64,000 nt of DNA from positions 4,960,001 to 5,024,000 of the forward strand of contig NC_010175.1 in NCBI RefSeq assembly GCF_000018865.1, written 5' to 3'. Origin of the DNA: Chloroflexus aurantiacus J-10-fl. Its GTDB lineage: Bacteria; Chloroflexota; Chloroflexia; Chloroflexales; Chloroflexaceae. The stretch's first letter is position 1, and each line of letters opens with the position of its first letter. Shown one piece after another: positions 42,808-51,721 of the stretch. The notes under the pieces are model-generated. The model was not told the origin of the DNA and did no database searches. It saw only the letters and a list, made by a program, of their open reading frames with translations. The translations under genes were made by a program, and so were the position numbers.

Positions 42808-45285
42808 ATGAAGTTTATCCCATCACTTCACTCGACTGGAAAGTATCTCGGTCTAACCCTCCTCAGCGGTAGCATTCTTGCCCTGCAGATCACCTTCACC
42901 CGTATCTTCTCACTCATGATCTGGCACCACTTTACCTACATGGTCATCGGTATCGCCCTGCTTGGCGGGGGAGCAGCCGGTACATTTCTCGCCGTGCGCC
43001 GATGGGGGCCAGACAAGCTTCAGCGTCGGTTGGGCAAACTTGCGCTCATCTTCAGTCTCACCAGCCTGAGCAACCTGATCGCGATCAGCACCATCGCCAT
43101 CGATCCCTTACGCGCTGCCCAGCTTGGATGGGCTATTGTCGGTCTTGGTATCTATTTCATCTGTCTGTTCAGCACCTTCTTTAGTGGTGGACTGGTGATC
43201 GCGGCGATCTTCGGTCGGTGGGCCAGTAGTTCGCACCGCCTCTACTTTGCCGACATGGCAGGAGCTGGTATCGCCACGATTACGGTTCTGCAGGTTATTC
43301 AGCTCATTGGCGGCCCGGCAGTCATTGCGCTGATTGCGGTGATCGGTGCATTCTCGGCCATCCTGCTGGGATACGAGGCACAAGGACGGCAACGCTGGTT
43401 GCCGGTAGCACTGATCGGGGTCGAGAGTCTCTTGCTGGTTGCGCTGATTGTGCGACCGCCAACCCTGGCCGTACCCGGTTCAAAAGAGCTGGGTTGGGCT
43501 ATGCAGGCGCAGGGAACCGGCCCGGAATTTACGCATTGGGATGCGGTAGGAAGAGTTGATGTGATGCCGGAGATTGTGGTCACCGAACCAATGATCGTGG
43601 GGGCAGTCAGCTCACGCTATCCACTTGAACAGCGCCCAGAGCTGCCGCTGAAGCTGGTCACGATTGATGGTACCTCGATGACCGGGATGTACCGGTTCGA
43701 TGGCAGTGACGCCGATCTTGAACGGTTTCGCTTCCTCGACCATGCGGTAATCAGTGCGGCCTACCATCTGGGCAATGAGCATCCGAGTACACTCTTGATC
43801 GGGGTTGGTGGTGGGCTTGACATTCTGCTGGCCCGGCTGTACGGAGCAGAGCGAATCACAGCCATTGAACTCAATCCAACCATCGTTAACCTCTTAAAAG
43901 GGAGATACGCCGATTACACGGGCAGATTAGCCGAGCACCCTTCAACTGAACTGATCGTCGCCGAGGGGCGCAGCTTTCTCAGCCGGACGACCGAACAGTA
44001 CGACATTATTCAGGGTATTGGCCTCGACAACCTGGCCGCGTTGTCGGGCGGTGCCTACGTATTGGCCGAGTCGTACCTCTACACCGTCGATGCGCTGGAA
44101 CAGGCGCTCAATGCGCTGACCCCCACCGGCATTTTTTCATGGACACGTGATGTAAACAGTCCGCCCCGTGAAATGCTGCGCCTGACCGGGCTGGCAGCCG
44201 AAGCGTTGCGGCGCATGGGGGTGAGCGATCCAGCCGTCCATATTGCAATCATCGCGAACGAGCAGGGGGTAAATGCTACGCTGCTGGTGAGCCGATCACC
44301 ATTCCAGCCGGAACAGATCGAGCGCCTGCGGGCATGGGGGGCGGCAAACAACTTCACCATGCTGCACGATCCCTTTGTGCGCCTGAACACACCGTTCGCT
44401 GAATACCTGCACGCCCCCGATCCACGCGCTTTTGAACGAGCATACCCCTTCCAGATTTTCCCGGTCACCGACGACAATCCCTTCTTCTACAACTACTTCC
44501 GCTGGGACAATCTGCACTTCAACAGCAGTTATGAGGGGCGCCTCAATCGCTTTCCCATCGGCAATCTGATTTTATTGACGATGGCTACGTTTGCAATTGG
44601 GGCGGCGATTGCGTTCATCGTCACGCCACTGGTGCGCTACCAGCGTGATGGTCTCCGCCTGCCCGGTGCCTTGCCCACCCTGGCCTATTTCAGCCTGCTG
44701 GGTGCGGCGTATATGTTTATCCAGATCGTGCTGATTCAGCGCTTCACGCTCTTCATTGGCTATCCGATCCACGCTACCACAACGACGATTGCCAGCATGC
44801 TGCTCTTTGCTGCAATTGGTAGCCTGTTCGGCAGTAAACACATTCGCAGTAGTAACGCCTTGCGGCTAGTCTTGATCGGGATCGCGATCACAACCGTCAT
44901 CTACATTGTCACATTACCGGTATTGTTTGCGGCCTGGATGCACTGGCCCGATCTGGCTCGAATTGTGGTGAGTATGATCATCATTGCCCCGCTCGCTACC
45001 CTGATGGGTATCCCCTTCCCTGCCGGTTTACGTCAACTGAGCGCACGCGCACCGGGACTGGTGGTCTGGGCGTGGGGTATGAATGGCGTCTTTTCGGTAT
45101 TGGGGTCTATTCTGGTGATTGTGATCAGCATGAGCAGTAGCTTTACAACGGCAATGCTGTGGGGGGCAGCCGGCTATGGTGTGGCAGGATTGGTGAGTGG
45201 TGCGCTCTGGCGGGTAGCCATTCGCGATAGTGTCGCCGAGATTGCAGGTACGCAGACCAACCCATCTGTTCAGCCGACGCCATAA
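42808..45285 (+). CDS. membrane-embedded spermidine-synthase-like protein
   Basis: 825 residues. An N-terminal membrane block (helices around GLTLLSGSILALQITFTRIF, TYMVIGIALLGGGAAGTFLA and on to about residue 215), a SAM-type Rossmann domain (LLIGVGGGLDILLARLYGAE, ITAIELNP; about 320-470), then seven or so C-terminal helices from about 590. This is the fused SpeE-like architecture of many bacteria. In true aminopropyltransferases a DxSDP-like motif follows the YD(V/I)I strand; here it reads YDIIQGIGLDNLAALSGG, so the catalytic Asp seems missing and polyamine synthesis is unlikely. The role in the polysaccharide locus is unknown. ATG start, 30 nt after the previous stop. Confidence 0.75.
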   Translation: MKFIPSLHSTGKYLGLTLLSGSILALQITFTRIFSLMIWHHFTYMVIGIALLGGGAAGTFLAVRRWGPDKLQRRLGKLALIFSLTSLSNLIAISTIAIDPLRAAQLGWAIVGLGIYFICLFSTFFSGGLVIAAIFGRWASSSHRLYFADMAGAGIATITVLQVIQLIGGPAVIALIAVIGAFSAILLGYEAQGRQRWLPVALIGVESLLLVALIVRPPTLAVPGSKELGWAMQAQGTGPEFTHWDAVGRVDVMPEIVVTEPMIVGAVSSRYPLEQRPELPLKLVTIDGTSMTGMYRFDGSDADLERFRFLDHAVISAAYHLGNEHPSTLLIGVGGGLDILLARLYGAERITAIELNPTIVNLLKGRYADYTGRLAEHPSTELIVAEGRSFLSRTTEQYDIIQGIGLDNLAALSGGAYVLAESYLYTVDALEQALNALTPTGIFSWTRDVNSPPREMLRLTGLAAEALRRMGVSDPAVHIAIIANEQGVNATLLVSRSPFQPEQIERLRAWGAANNFTMLHDPFVRLNTPFAEYLHAPDPRAFERAYPFQIFPVTDDNPFFYNYFRWDNLHFNSSYEGRLNRFPIGNLILLTMATFAIGAAIAFIVTPLVRYQRDGLRLPGALPTLAYFSLLGAAYMFIQIVLIQRFTLFIGYPIHATTTTIASMLLFAAIGSLFGSKHIRSSNALRLVLIGIAITTVIYIVTLPVLFAAWMHWPDLARIVVSMIIIAPLATLMGIPFPAGLRQLSARAPGLVVWAWGMNGVFSVLGSILVIVISMSSSFTTAMLWGAAGYGVAGLVSGALWRVAIRDSVAEIAGTQTNPSVQPTP

Positions 45286-45316
45286 TGCCGTTTTCTGAAC
45301 GGTAAGGAGAGAGCGC

Positions 45317-46480
45317 ATGCAAACCGCACGGATCGCTGCCGAAACCCGACCTATTGTTGTTGAGCAGCAGGCCAGCAGGCGGATTGTCGCGATTGACGCA
45401 TTACGCGGCATTGCGTTGATTCTGATGGCGCTTGACCACAGTGCCTTCTTCGTTGGCGCAGGGCTTCAGGCCGAGTCGTATGGCGGACAGCCGGTGGTCT
45501 TGCAAAGTGCAGCCTACTGGCTCAGTGGACTACTCACCAACCTGGCGTCACCGATCTTCTTCTTCCTGGGTGGGTATAGCCTGGCCCTGTATGCCGCAGG
45601 GCAAAGCCGACGTGGCAGGCCAGCTTCGGCAACCACGCGATTTATCCTTATCCGCGCCCTGATTATTCTGGTGCTCGATCTCACCATCTGTGCCTGGTTT
45701 TGGCGCGGTGCAACGCCCTACGTCCACGTCCTGACCAGCATCGCCACCGCAATGATCCTGCTGGCCGGACTGCGCCATCTACTTTCCCCGCGTCAGATCG
45801 GGTTCGTTGCCATCATCACCCTCATCATTCATCAAGCATGGATCGGCGCTATCGCCCCGGAACTGGTCAGGAATGAGCCGCAATCGTTCTGGCAGGCCTT
45901 CTGGCTCACCTACAGCTACGACACTCAACCGGCTGTCGGTTTTGCTGTCCTGGGATGGGGGCCACTGCTCTGGCTTGGTTACGCAATGGGACACCAGCAA
46001 GGGCAAACAGCACACCTGTCATCGCGCCGCTGGTTCCAGATCGGGACCGGACTCCTCATCGGCTGGCTAATCTTGCGCCTGATCGGAGGGTTCGGCGATC
46101 TGGGCGCGTTCAGGGCGGTCGGCAACACACCAGCGCACTGGCTGGTTATGAGCAAAGCCCCACCCAGCCTGAGTTACTTTGCCTTCAACCTCGGCATTGC
46201 AGCTCTCATCCTGGCCGCGGCCTACGCCAAACCAGACCTCTTCACAAACGGACTCTTCCGCTGGCTGCCGATGGTTGGTCAGGTCTCGCTCTTCTTTTAC
46301 GTGATGCACATTGTCATTTACCACCTGATTGCCCTGGTGATGAGCCAGCTCCCACTAAGCGGGCCGCGCATCATTTGGGGCTACAGTGCCTGGTTGATGG
46401 GTCTCGTGCTCTTGATCCCGCTCGGCTACTGGTATCGCCGGCAGCGCAAGCGATACCCGCAGGTGCTGGGGTACCTGTAG
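45317..46480 (+). CDS. DUF1624/HGSNAT-like membrane acyltransferase
   Basis: 387 residues, about 10-11 membrane helices. The N-terminal block RIVAIDALRGIALILMALDH is the signature of DUF1624 and heparan-alpha-glucosaminide N-acetyltransferase relatives, which carry acetyl groups across the membrane to amino sugars; the His of MALDH is the candidate catalytic residue. Starts at ATG after AAGGAGAGAGCGC, 31 nt beyond the previous gene. The setting suggests acetylation of a polymer sugar, complementary to the deacetylase-like protein two genes upstream; this is inference. The C-terminal tail is short and basic (WYRRQRKRYPQ). Confidence 0.8.
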   Translation: MQTARIAAETRPIVVEQQASRRIVAIDALRGIALILMALDHSAFFVGAGLQAESYGGQPVVLQSAAYWLSGLLTNLASPIFFFLGGYSLALYAAGQSRRGRPASATTRFILIRALIILVLDLTICAWFWRGATPYVHVLTSIATAMILLAGLRHLLSPRQIGFVAIITLIIHQAWIGAIAPELVRNEPQSFWQAFWLTYSYDTQPAVGFAVLGWGPLLWLGYAMGHQQGQTAHLSSRRWFQIGTGLLIGWLILRLIGGFGDLGAFRAVGNTPAHWLVMSKAPPSLSYFAFNLGIAALILAAAYAKPDLFTNGLFRWLPMVGQVSLFFYVMHIVIYHLIALVMSQLPLSGPRIIWGYSAWLMGLVLLIPLGYWYRRQRKRYPQVLGYL

Positions 46481-46894
46481 AGACTGGTCGCATATTGGGC
46501 AGGCGAAGATGTTGCCTTCGCCTGCCTGACTGTAAGATGGTTCGGATAGACTCACCGAGAACGGGTTGGCTGGAGGTGAGAAAAAGAACTGACAGGGCTT
46601 ATTAGCCGGGCAGAACCTGACGCGGCATGCATTTGCGCGTACAAGGATAGCCCCGCCAGTGAACCTGACTTCGACAATGATCCCCTTTTCAGGAATGAGT
46701 ACCAGCTTCGGCGAGTTCAATGCAGGAGATAAAACGTTCAATCCTTTGCGCATTGTCCAGTCGATCTCCATATCAACATCCGCACGTTCAACCAGCACCT
46801 CAGCCAAACCACCTGAAGCCTGAATGACGATGGCGTCATATTCGCTCTACAGTTTATTTAGCGGACTGTCAGCCATACGTGGTAAGGTAGGAAT
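46481..46894. other. spacer with hairpin and a possible gene remnant
   Basis: After the hairpin at 46498-46526, a minus-strand frame from about 46846 to 46600 reads EYDAIVIQASGGLAEVLVER, then DWTMRKGLNVLSPALNSPKL and IPEKGIIVEVRFTGGA. This looks like real protein sequence, but it has no ATG, begins just after a stop and runs into low-quality sequence. Possibly the decayed end of a lost gene; family not recognised. Confidence 0.35.
46498..46526 (+). terminator. hairpin after the acyltransferase gene
   Basis: GGCAGGCGAAG, loop ATGTTGC, CTTCGCCTGCC: 11-bp perfect stem 18 nt after the stop codon. No T run follows, so it may pause or terminate weakly, or be one of the dispersed GGCAGGC palindromes. 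Confidence 0.5.
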
Positions 46895-48004
46895 ATGCAT
46901 GAACCAGTAACAAGGATACTTGTGGTAGCGACAAATGCGCCGGTGCCAGGACTGGTAGCAGCGGTGAAGCAAGGCTTTCATCAGCGGGTTGATTATCTGG
47001 AGCTGGCAGAGCGCTTCGACAATCGCCACGTTGACTACGGCATCGTGCGGCCAAACCGCATGCTGGAGCGATTAGAGGGGATAACACGCTTCGATCTGCG
47101 TTTGGCATCACAGGTGAATCAGATAGTGCGCTCGGCGAGGTATCAGGCCGTGATCAGCCTTTCGGAGCGGGTTGGGATACCACTGGCTTTAATGCTCCCG
47201 CAGACAGTTCGCCATCTCGTGATCTTTCATCACGGCATGTCGGCACGCAAACTGCAACTGATACGAACACTCCATCTTCAACATCGGTGGGACATCGTGG
47301 CAGCGATTAGTGAGGCTGAGGCGAAAGGCATGCGGCAGGCTCTTGGATTACCGGCAGAACGGGTGGTTGCCCTGCATACACCAGTTGACACTGCATTCTA
47401 CCAACCGCAACCGGGTAGACAGCAAGCCAGCGTCGTGCAGAGCCTGGGTCTATCGCACCGCGACTACCCCACCCTGATCCGGGCAATGCGTCGGCTGCCG
47501 CATATTCCCTGCCATTTACGGGTTGGCAGTAGCTGGATCAGCGGTCGCAGCGGTCACGAACGTGAAGTATTACCGGCTAACATCAGCCTCCAGCCCTTCG
47601 TGCCACCGGTGCAACTACGAACCTGTTATCAACAAAGCCGCATCGTCGTTGTCCCGATTAAAGCCAGCACCCAGTGGAGTGCCGGTTGCACATCGGTACA
47701 GGCAGCCCAGGCAATGGGACGACCGGTGATTGCAACTCGCCGACCAGGGCTGGCCGAGTATGTGGACGAAGGAAGAACGGCGTTACTGGTAGAGCCGGGC
47801 GATGCTGATGGGATGGCAGATGCAATTGCTACCCTTTGGGAAAATCCCGACCGGGCAGAGCGGATGGGGCAGGCCGGGCGGCAGTTGATGGAAGAGCGTT
47901 TTACGATTGAACAGTGGCTTGATCGCGTGGTAGAGCTGACGCACAAGATGATGGATTGGCCGGCTCGGCGATCCACATCCACTATGACTGGTAGCGCTGT
48001 ATGA
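46895..48004 (+). CDS. GT4-type glycosyltransferase
   Basis: 369 residues, GT-B fold. N-terminal acceptor lobe with VTRILVVATNAPVPGLVAAV; a FHHGMSARKLQLI segment; hinge ISEAEAKGMRQALGLPAERV, then LHTPVDTAFYQPQ. Donor-binding lobe: SAGCTSVQAAQAMGRPVIAT followed by LAEYVDEGRTALLVEPGDAD, with the E-x7-E-like motif weakened (Ser/Gln in place of the first Glu). Retaining transfer from a nucleotide sugar at the cytosolic face. Start ATG with AAGGTAGGA upstream. Overlaps the flippase start by 4 nt (ATGA). Substrate unknown. Confidence 0.85.
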   Translation: MHEPVTRILVVATNAPVPGLVAAVKQGFHQRVDYLELAERFDNRHVDYGIVRPNRMLERLEGITRFDLRLASQVNQIVRSARYQAVISLSERVGIPLALMLPQTVRHLVIFHHGMSARKLQLIRTLHLQHRWDIVAAISEAEAKGMRQALGLPAERVVALHTPVDTAFYQPQPGRQQASVVQSLGLSHRDYPTLIRAMRRLPHIPCHLRVGSSWISGRSGHEREVLPANISLQPFVPPVQLRTCYQQSRIVVVPIKASTQWSAGCTSVQAAQAMGRPVIATRRPGLAEYVDEGRTALLVEPGDADGMADAIATLWENPDRAERMGQAGRQLMEERFTIEQWLDRVVELTHKMMDWPARRSTSTMTGSAV

Positions 48005-49446
48005 ACCAGCTTGCAGGCACGATTCTGCGCAACTCAGTAGCCGGAATGATCGCCCAACTGGCGATCAAAGTCCTCTCGTTTTGTTTTTCAATCTTTATTG
48101 TCCGCCAGTTGGGTGCAAGCGACTTTGGCCAGTACGCTGCGGTGATCGGCTTTGGGAGCATCTTTCTCTTCATCGCCGATCTGGGGCTGGCGCCATACAC
48201 CGTGCGTGAAATTGCCCGTCTGCGGAGCGAACCGGATCATCTGGATAAGATTCGCGATCTCTATGCCGATGTGTTGGGGTTGCGGCTGATCCTGGCCCTG
48301 ATTGCCGGCATGCTCGTCGTGAGCGCCGCAATTGCAACCGGCCGACCCCTCTTGATGATCGGAGCGATTGCGCTGAACGGGCTGACCCTGCTCATCTATG
48401 CTGTTCACGGGAGCAGTGAGGCAGTGCTGGCCGGTCACGAACGTCTCGATCTCACCGCCGGGATGCAGGTGGTGAATCAGTTGATCTTCGTGACACTCGG
48501 TGGACTGGCGCTCTGGTTGGGGCTGGGGTACTACGGCCTCATTTTCGCAACCATGATCGGTGTCGCGGTGATGACTGCCCTGGTTGTCCGTGCCCTGTGG
48601 CGGTTAGGGGTAACGCCGGGGCGCTGGCAGCGCGAACGCTGGTTGCGTCTCTTACGTGCCGCCTTTCCGTTTGGTGTGATTGGGTTGACGCTAGGGCTGT
48701 CGTACCGGTTCGATACAGTTGTGCTCAACGTTAGCTTCGGTGATAGCGAGACCGGCTATTACAATGCAGCGTACAACCTGATCTTTGCCCTGGTTACGCT
48801 CTCAAACGTCCTGAACACCGCCCTGTACCCTTCGCTGGCACGCCAGGCCAAAACTGATCCAACCAACCTGCCACGGATTTATGAACGAATTTTAAGCTAC
48901 CTGTGTATCGTGGCCCTGCCCATCACGGCGGGAGGATTTATTTTAGCCCGCCCGATCACCCTCTTCCTGTTTGGCGAGGACTACGCCGCTACTGCGCCAC
49001 TGCTGGCGGTGCTCATCTGGACACTACCACTCATGTTTTTGACCGAATTTCTCGGTTATGTCGTGGTGATTGCCGACCGCGAGGCACTGGTGGCGCGCTC
49101 GATCATGATCAGCAGTGGTATCAATGTGATTGCAAACCTGATCTTTACCTCGCGTTACGGAGCACCGGCCGCAGCCATCATCACGGTAGTGACCGAGGCC
49201 GTGCTGGCAGTGCAATATGTCTGGCTGCTGCGCGATCAACTGCGTCTGATGCGCTGGCAAGTGGTGTACCGGGCAGCGATTGCCGTGGCACTTATGGCCG
49301 GCATGGTCTATCTGGCGCGTGAATGGCCGGTGTTGCTGGTGATCGGCGGCGGCGGACTCATCTACGGAGCACTGCTGGTTGGATTACGAGTGATTGGTAC
49401 GGAAGAAACAACATTTGTGCGTAACCTGTTCGCTGCACGCCGTTAA
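48001..49446 (+). CDS. Wzx-type polysaccharide flippase
   Basis: 481 residues, 14 predicted helices; MOP superfamily. MNQLAGTILRNSVAGMIAQL, then KVLSFCFSIFIVRQLGASDF is the classic RfbX/Wzx opening, and GLAPYTVREIARLRSEPDH the first cytosolic loop. YRFDTVVLNVSFGDSETGYY and LYPSLARQAKTDP are also typical. Moves undecaprenyl-linked repeat units outward. The start overlaps the upstream glycosyltransferase stop, and the next gene begins 14 nt beyond the stop. Confidence 0.9.
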   Translation: MNQLAGTILRNSVAGMIAQLAIKVLSFCFSIFIVRQLGASDFGQYAAVIGFGSIFLFIADLGLAPYTVREIARLRSEPDHLDKIRDLYADVLGLRLILALIAGMLVVSAAIATGRPLLMIGAIALNGLTLLIYAVHGSSEAVLAGHERLDLTAGMQVVNQLIFVTLGGLALWLGLGYYGLIFATMIGVAVMTALVVRALWRLGVTPGRWQRERWLRLLRAAFPFGVIGLTLGLSYRFDTVVLNVSFGDSETGYYNAAYNLIFALVTLSNVLNTALYPSLARQAKTDPTNLPRIYERILSYLCIVALPITAGGFILARPITLFLFGEDYAATAPLLAVLIWTLPLMFLTEFLGYVVVIADREALVARSIMISSGINVIANLIFTSRYGAPAAAIITVVTEAVLAVQYVWLLRDQLRLMRWQVVYRAAIAVALMAGMVYLAREWPVLLVIGGGGLIYGALLVGLRVIGTEETTFVRNLFAARR

Positions 49447-49460
49447 GAGAGGAAGAGACG

Positions 49461-50771
49461 ATGCGCATACTGCTGGCAGTACATCACTTTCCACCGCGCT
49501 ACAGTGCCGGTGCCGAGCTGTATACGATGAGGCTGGCACACGAGCTGTTACGGCGTGGCGATGAGTGTGAAGTGGTGTGTGTCGAGACGCTCGATACGGA
49601 GCAGCCGTTTGGCGTGCGGGCTGAACGCGACTACTACCACAATATTCCGGTCTGGCGGCTTCACCTTGGTTTGCGCGATGCACCGGCCAACTGGAGCTAT
49701 GCAAACCCGGCTATTACAGCCTGGCTTGAGCAGCGAATCCAGGTCTTTCAGCCTGATATTGTTCACTTGCAGAGTGGATATCTGATCGGGGTTGGCGCCA
49801 TCAACGCCGCACACGCGCAGGATATTCCTGCTGTCGTTACACTGCACGATTACTGGTTTCTCTGTCCGCGGATTACCCTGCTGCGCGGGGATGGTACGTT
49901 GTGTAAACAACCACCGCTCGATCCAGCCGAATGTGCCTGGTGTTTGCAGCTTGACCAACGGCGCTATCGGCTTCCAGAACAATTGAGCGCGGGACTGGCC
50001 GGTAAAGCATGGATCACGCTCACCGGTGACCGTGGACGCGCCGCACAGCAGGTTCGCCGCGACACCTTACGGGCAGCGCTGGCGCAGGCCGATCTGGTCA
50101 TCTCACCCTCACATTTTCTAGCCGGTCTGTTTCGGGAATGGGTGCCTCATGTGCAGGTGGTTCGTATAGGCATCACCCAAGAACATTTACGCCGGGTTCA
50201 GCCAGTCCGGTCTGGTCAGCGCTTGCGGATCGGCTACATCGGACAGATCGTCCCCCACAAAGGGGTTCATCTGCTGATTACTGCCTTTAAGAGCCTGCCC
50301 CGCAGCAATCGTCCCGCTGAACTCATCATTTTTGGTAATCCTGACCAGAATCCGGCCTACACGAATCACCTGCGGCGCCTGATAGGCGACGATCCGGGCA
50401 TTCAGATCGCCGGCAAGTTTCGACACGATCAGTTGGCAGACGTGCTGAGCAGGGTTGATGTGATCGTGGTTCCATCCATCTGGTACGAGAATAGCCCGCT
50501 TACAATTCTGGAAGCACACGCAGCCGGGCGACCGGTGATTTGCTCACGGCTGGGCGGGATGGTCGAGCTGGTGCAAGACGAGGTGGATGGATTGCTGTTC
50601 ACACCAAACGATGATCGCGATCTGGCACGCCAGTTGCAGCGTTTGCGTACCGAACCGGGACTGCTGGAACGGTTGCGTGACGGTATCCAACCACCACGAA
50701 CATTTGCAGATGAGTTAAAGGAGATGTTGCAGCACTATACGACACTCAGCAAACGACGTACCACAGTGTGA
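49461..50771 (+). CDS. GT4-type glycosyltransferase
   Basis: 436 residues, GT-B fold. N-terminal lobe: MRILLAVHHFPPRYSAGAEL with the glycine-rich acceptor loop, and DIVHLQSGYLIGVGAINAAH; a Cys-rich insert at about 130-160 (LCKQPPLDPAECAWC) seen in several bacterial GT4 proteins. Donor lobe: RIGYIGQIVPHKGVHLLITA, then IWYENSPLTILEAHAAGRPV with the ExxxxxxxE motif (ENSPLTILE), and GGMVELVQDEVDGLLFTPND. ATG after GAGAGGAAGAGACG. Its stop overlaps the next reading frame. Substrate unknown. Confidence 0.9.
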   Translation: MRILLAVHHFPPRYSAGAELYTMRLAHELLRRGDECEVVCVETLDTEQPFGVRAERDYYHNIPVWRLHLGLRDAPANWSYANPAITAWLEQRIQVFQPDIVHLQSGYLIGVGAINAAHAQDIPAVVTLHDYWFLCPRITLLRGDGTLCKQPPLDPAECAWCLQLDQRRYRLPEQLSAGLAGKAWITLTGDRGRAAQQVRRDTLRAALAQADLVISPSHFLAGLFREWVPHVQVVRIGITQEHLRRVQPVRSGQRLRIGYIGQIVPHKGVHLLITAFKSLPRSNRPAELIIFGNPDQNPAYTNHLRRLIGDDPGIQIAGKFRHDQLADVLSRVDVIVVPSIWYENSPLTILEAHAAGRPVICSRLGGMVELVQDEVDGLLFTPNDDRDLARQLQRLRTEPGLLERLRDGIQPPRTFADELKEMLQHYTTLSKRRTTV

Positions 50772-50782
50772 GGGATTGGTGC

Positions 50783-51694
50783 ATGAAACCACGGGTAGCC
50801 GTTATCGTCCTGACCTACAACGGTATTGCCGATACACTTGCCTGCCTGCAATCGCTGGCCCAGATGGTGTATCCAGGCGCATGTTACGACGTGGTCGTCG
50901 TTGACAACGCATCTACCGACGGCACACCGGCGCAGGTACGGGCAGCGTTTCCGAACACGATTGTCATCGAAAATAAGGCCAATCTCGGCTTTGCCGCCGG
51001 CAACAATGTTGGGTTACGCTACGCTCAGACGCACGGCTACGACTACGCCCTCTTACTCAACAACGACACCGAAGTTGCGCCCGATCTCCTTGATCGTCTG
51101 GTAGAGGCGGCAGAAACCGATCAACGGATTGCCGCAGTGGGGCCAATCATCTACTACCACGCTGCCCCCAACCGCATCTGGTCGGCGGGTGGCAGCATCG
51201 ACTGGCAACGGGGAATTTGCCGGATGCGGGGTGAAGAAGAGGATTGCGGGCAATATCCGGCTCGCATCGTTGATTTTGTCACCGGTTGCGCCATGCTCAT
51301 CAGGGTCGCAGCGTTGCCGCGCATTGGCCTGCTCGATGAACGCTTCTTCATGTACTTTGAAGAGACCGAATGGTGTGTGCGGGCCAGTCGCGCCGGTTAT
51401 GTCTGCTATTTTACGCCGGCAGCAAAGGTCTGGCATAAGATACCGCTCAATGCGCGCTTTGATCGCGAATACCTGGCGTATTACATGACACGCAATCGCT
51501 TACTGTTCCTGCGGGCAACCAAAGCTGGCTGGCGCACCTGGATTGATGCGTTGATCGTGCAAGACTTACGCACCTACCTCAGTCTCTGTCTGCGCCCGAA
51601 ATGGCGGACACGCAAAGGTCGGATTGGCATGCGGCTGGCCTGGATCGATTTCTGGCGTGGACGGTTTGGGCCGGCGCCGGTGTTGGAAGGGTAG
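50783..51694 (+). CDS. GT2-family glycosyltransferase, rhamnosyltransferase-like
   Basis: 303 residues from ATG 50783, 8 nt after GAGGG; GTG 50768 overlapping the previous stop is the alternative. Inverting GT-A enzyme: VAVIVLTYNGIADTLACLQS, VVVDNASTDGT (first Asp), YALLLNNDTEVAPDLL (DxD-type metal site), then WSAGGSIDWQRG and FFMYFEETEWCVRASRAGY (catalytic base region). The pattern matches WbbL/RfbF-like rhamnosyltransferases, though the sugar cannot be fixed. C-terminal helices could sit on the membrane face. Confidence 0.88.
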   Translation: MKPRVAVIVLTYNGIADTLACLQSLAQMVYPGACYDVVVVDNASTDGTPAQVRAAFPNTIVIENKANLGFAAGNNVGLRYAQTHGYDYALLLNNDTEVAPDLLDRLVEAAETDQRIAAVGPIIYYHAAPNRIWSAGGSIDWQRGICRMRGEEEDCGQYPARIVDFVTGCAMLIRVAALPRIGLLDERFFMYFEETEWCVRASRAGYVCYFTPAAKVWHKIPLNARFDREYLAYYMTRNRLLFLRATKAGWRTWIDALIVQDLRTYLSLCLRPKWRTRKGRIGMRLAWIDFWRGRFGPAPVLEG

Positions 51695-51721
51695 CCGGTA
51701 CAGGGCAAGGGGGATAGACTG

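Noticed and set aside
46355-46600. C-terminal part of the 150-residue minus-strand ORF
   Set aside because: Overlaps the end of the acyltransferase gene antisense and loses protein-like composition; only the upstream part is kept as a possible remnant.
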